The notes under the pieces: generated by a model
Databases searched by the model: none
What the model saw: only the letters and a program-made list of their open reading frames with translations
Told to the model about the DNA's origin: nothing
Shown here: one piece after another, positions 60,431 to 64,000 of the stretch
Position numbering within the stretch: position 1 is the first letter of the stretch
Layout: every line of letters begins with the position of its first letter
Origin: Sclerurus mexicanus
Lineage: Eukaryota > Chordata > Aves > Passeriformes > Furnariidae
Reading direction: 5' to 3'
Length of the DNA: 64,000 nt
Assembly (NCBI GenBank): GCA_013396755.1
Contig: VWZF01002689.1
Location: 283,597-347,596, forward strand
Program-made: the position numbers and the translations under genes

Positions 60431-63400
60431 TGGTCTTGGTTTGCTCATTTTTTCTGAGCTAGAATTTCTTTATTGCTCAACATTATATTAATTTTACCAA
60501 CCAAATAATTATTTTAATGACTGAGCTTTGCTCTAGAAGGAAATACAACATTTTTTGAAGATGGTTTGAAGATGGTTTTGAAGATGAAGACTGGGTTTGT
60601 GTGCTTCTGGTGTAGTTTATTCAAGAAAATAATTCAGGAAAAATTTTACTTGATTTTAGTTAACAATAGCAAAACAAAGGTTCAGCAGATACTACAGGAA
60701 CAAGCATTGCTTTTTCACTGAGTAGTTCATGCATAGAAGGGTGAAGAGGTGCTGATGTTTCATGAAGAGTGTTTGGGTCACCTCCCATGTAAAATGCTCC
60801 TTTTGAGGGAGGATGGTGTTTATTTTATACTCTATGTGGTATGATCAGTGTAACCTAATGTAAGTTTTATCTGAAAGTACGTGGAAGTGTGCATTGACTC
60901 AGACTTTGGCTGGTCTTCAAAACACAGGACCATCTTGTGGTGCAGTGTGAGTGCTCAGGCAGTAGCTCATCATCTCGATATACAGACCACTGAAATAAAA
61001 ATTTTGTAAAAGATGGGTGAGGTTCCAGGCACAGCCTAATAACTATGGATTTGTTCTTCCAAGGCTTTTAAAATCTGACTATAATAAGAGATTGAAATCT
61101 GATTCAAGCGATTTGGGACGGACAGGACTTACAGTGAAGACACAAGGAGAGGGGTGCAGTGCAGGGGGCAGCATGCCAGCTCAGATTCCTCAGCATGTAC
61201 ACTGGGACAGCTTAGTGATTTGACAGAGTTTTATTTTGAACTAAAAACTTTCACTCCGTTTCACAGAGTGAAACCGCTGTGATATGCTGTGATTTAGTCC
61301 CACACAAAAGATTTTCATGGCACATTATGGGTAGAGAAGGGTAAGATGTGTACTAATGCCACCAAGAAGGCGTGGAAGGTCTTTCAGGCTTTCAGTGAAG
61401 ACGAAGTTGGTATTTTTTCTCAGTCCTTCTCTCAATGACTTTATGCCCTTGCCATCCCCATGATGGCTTCCATTTCTCTCTTTGTGACCCTATTGGATGC
61501 AGGGAGCTCCTCTGGCATCCTGGGACAGTGGCCAGCTACATGCTGATGGTCATGCACACCTAGTGTCCTACCCTTCCTTGCCTTAAATTTCCTCTACTCC
61601 CACCCTACCTGGGTGAAGAGAAGGCAAAGTTGACTTGCAGAAGAGCTCTGTGTCACAAACCGGCACTGTGGTGCTGTCCAAGCTCTGGGCACAAAAGGTA
61701 CTTGAAGCCTGGCCTTGTAAAGTCCTCAGCATGGGGTGCTGGCTCCCTGAGCCTGCTCTGCATGGAAGGAGGCCAGATACATCACTCCTGCTTGGTGTCT
61801 GTCCCACGAATCAGAAGGAAGTAGGTGCAGGCTGTTTAAGATGCATTGCTTCAGAGTACAAATTACACGTGCTGTTCTTGGGGAAACAAATGTTCAGTTA
61901 ATGAATTGCATATGCCAGATCCTCAGTACCTCCGAGACAAGGTGCATGGATGAGTCTTTAACACGACTCTTTATGGAATATCGGAATAAGCTGGAGAAAA
62001 AAAATCCAGCTGTCACTTGCATTAAACCCAAGAATCCAAATAAAAATGTGTTACACCCAGACTCCCTCCAAGCTCTGGTTACAAGAGATCAAAAATTATC
62101 TGGCATCAAAATGTCATGGTGTATTGGAAAAAGAAATTAGTGTGGCAGTAATTGAGTGGTGACATTATCCGTGCTACTTTGAGGGAGAGGATGGGCTTTT
62201 GGATGTCAGCTATTTTAAGGTTTTTGACCTTTCCTAAGTTGCAGTTCTATATAATGCTTGAGACAAGCATATCAGTTCTCGTCAGTACCATTCATGCACA
62301 CTATGTATTGTGGGATATTTCATTGTGTTACACATGTCTGTCTTGAAACTATCTATTTCAATCAATTTAGGAAGTTTGACAGCAAGAAGCTGCACAAGCT
62401 ACATGATCAATCATGAACAATTTTGAGCAAGCAGAGAGAGATTCCTGAAAATGCAAAGTGAAGGATCCTGTGACTGGTTTGGTCTTTCACCAAAATGCAG
62501 CCTATCGGTAATTTTAGCATTACAGCTGATGAGAATCTGATGAGCTGTGATGTTACAACATTTAAAGTTTGACTTGAGGGTACACCTAAACCTACACTCA
62601 TCAAACAGCAGCTGAGGTCTTACTCTCCTGAGCTCTCTCATTGCAGTCCTTGAAGAGAGCAGTTCAGTTCTCCCTTGGAGATGCTGATATTTATTTATTG
62701 ACTTTTCTTGTGCTGGGTGCCTAGTTTTAGGTGTAACTGAGCCAACTCCAGAGACCTCAACCAAGTACAGTATCCCATTTTTACAGGCATTGGTGTCTGT
62801 AGTGAGAGGCTAGAAAAGCTGAGTTTTACAATTTATGTAAGAGGTGAAAGAGGCATGGAGAGATTTCCTTAGCAGCTATGGGAAGCCCATGGCTGGTTCA
62901 GCAATATTTGTGTGCAGTGGTATCCAAAGTGTGCATCCTTCACTCCTCTCCACATACAATTTAATTTTTCTCTTATATAAGAACATTCAAGAGTGAAAGT
63001 TACAGATTTTACAGAAAAGACCCAGAAGAAAAAATCTGATTACTTGTACAACACAGGTCAACACATTTCATCTGATTGCTCAGAAGCGAAAAACACAGCA
63101 CTGCATCAGCTACTAGGAAGAAAATTAACTATCCCAGCCAAAACCAGGACAAAGGTGTAGGTTTTAGTTAAGTTGCAGCATGTCTTTAAAATCTTGATAT
63201 TAAATTCTCAAAGCAATATTGAATTAATCTCTTCTGGAAGTAGGGGCATTGATTTTTTTTTCATGAGCTGGTCCTTGGTGTGAAGAGAGAAAGTTAGAAT
63301 GCTCAAATCTGTCTGAGATTAAGCAGCCTCCAAAAGCAAGTTTCCATGCCCTTCAAGGCTGGTCTATTTTTGTTAAGCTATCGACTGGGATCACTTGGGA

Positions 63401-64000
63401 TATTTTCATCTTAAATGTATGGCCTGGGGTCAGTATCACTGAACCTGTGACATCACCCTATGCAAAATAAACTTTATTTCACCAGCTCATCTCCAGATGG
63501 TCTCCCTGGCTTCAATACCGTGAGCAGAGCCTGGACAGCAAAGCAGAAAGATCACTGGGACTAGAGGTGAAAGGTGTGTTTCAACCTCATACATCATGGT
63601 ATCAGTCTCTAGAGTACTCCAAAAGAGCAGACCGAAGCTACATTGCTACTTCCAAAGAAGGTATTAAAGAAGATGACTTAAAAAATTAAAGTGGCCTATT
63701 ATTATTGTACAAAATGAAAATTTCATGTTTATTTGAGATGTTAAGATGTTTTTATAGAAATACCAAAGTTTCTTACCTACTGATATCTGGAAACAGTGAA
63801 ATATCTCCAGAAGTACAGGTCACTGAAAGTTTATGTAAACAGCATCTAGTGGCAGCGGTTGCAATTCCTTAGGAATAGTCTTGATGTTATGGCAGTCCAG
63901 GGCAATGTTGCTGCTCTTCAGCATCATCTGTTGACATCATATCTAATTATTTTAATTAGAAAGAGTTCTCTGAAAGGCAAAAGTGCACCTTCCCCAACAC
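60431..64000. other. Gene-free downstream stretch
   Basis: No exon, RNA gene or named repeat recognised. In human the next gene on this side is SLN, whose 31-residue product ends in a SYQY-type motif. No such coding stretch is visible here on either strand. Open frames reach 117 codons (62411-62764, minus), without a domain. A small dyad (GTTTCAC, three bases, GTGAAAC) lies at 61258-61274. Confidence 0.55.

Noticed and set aside
60431..64000. Search for sarcolipin (SLN), expected by synteny
   Set aside because: No 31-codon frame with its hydrophobic core and SYQY-type end was seen. It is probably beyond the window.

Overview
This is avian-type nuclear DNA. The window carries many CR1 (chicken repeat 1) LINE copies in both orientations, most ending in the typical octamer-like ATTCTRTGAT tail. 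Its only two protein-coding genes are vertebrate genes with introns, and both start in CpG islands. The species cannot be fixed from the sequence. No prokaryotic, viral or CRISPR feature is present.

Layout. 1-330 is a degenerate tetranucleotide satellite at the window edge. 331-9768 has no recognisable gene, only old repeats (CR1 fragments, a MIR-like SINE). 9769-18847, minus strand, is RAB39A: the 3' coding exon is at 9769-10195 and the 5' coding exon is at 18756-18847, separated by an intron of about 8.5 kb that holds CR1 copies and a (TATC)n microsatellite. The 5' exon is cut by a run of 14 Ns, which hides about 45 codons. 18550-19240 is the RAB39A CpG island. 19241-39000 is gene-free intergenic DNA with a 1.5-kb antisense CR1, further CR1 remnants, and a perfect 12-bp inverted repeat. 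39050-39850 is the SLC35F2 CpG island, interrupted by 118 Ns. 39451-59312, plus strand, is SLC35F2: eight coding exons that join in frame to 403 codons plus stop. Its 3' UTR runs to about 60430. 60431-64000 has no recognisable gene.

How the genes relate. RAB39A and SLC35F2 are divergent, head to head, about 20.6 kb apart start to start. This is the same order and relative orientation as the human pair on 11q22.3, so it is conserved synteny. The two products have no known shared pathway: one is a vesicle-traffic GTPase and the other a ten-span membrane transporter.

I found no new biological system. The most useful observations concern assembly: an exact 374-bp duplication on either side of a single N inside a CR1, a gap that removes switch I and switch II from RAB39A, and a tandem repeat next to a second single N in the RAB39A 5' UTR. 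One biological point is a small GC-rich tandem repeat that forms much of the N-terminus of SLC35F2.
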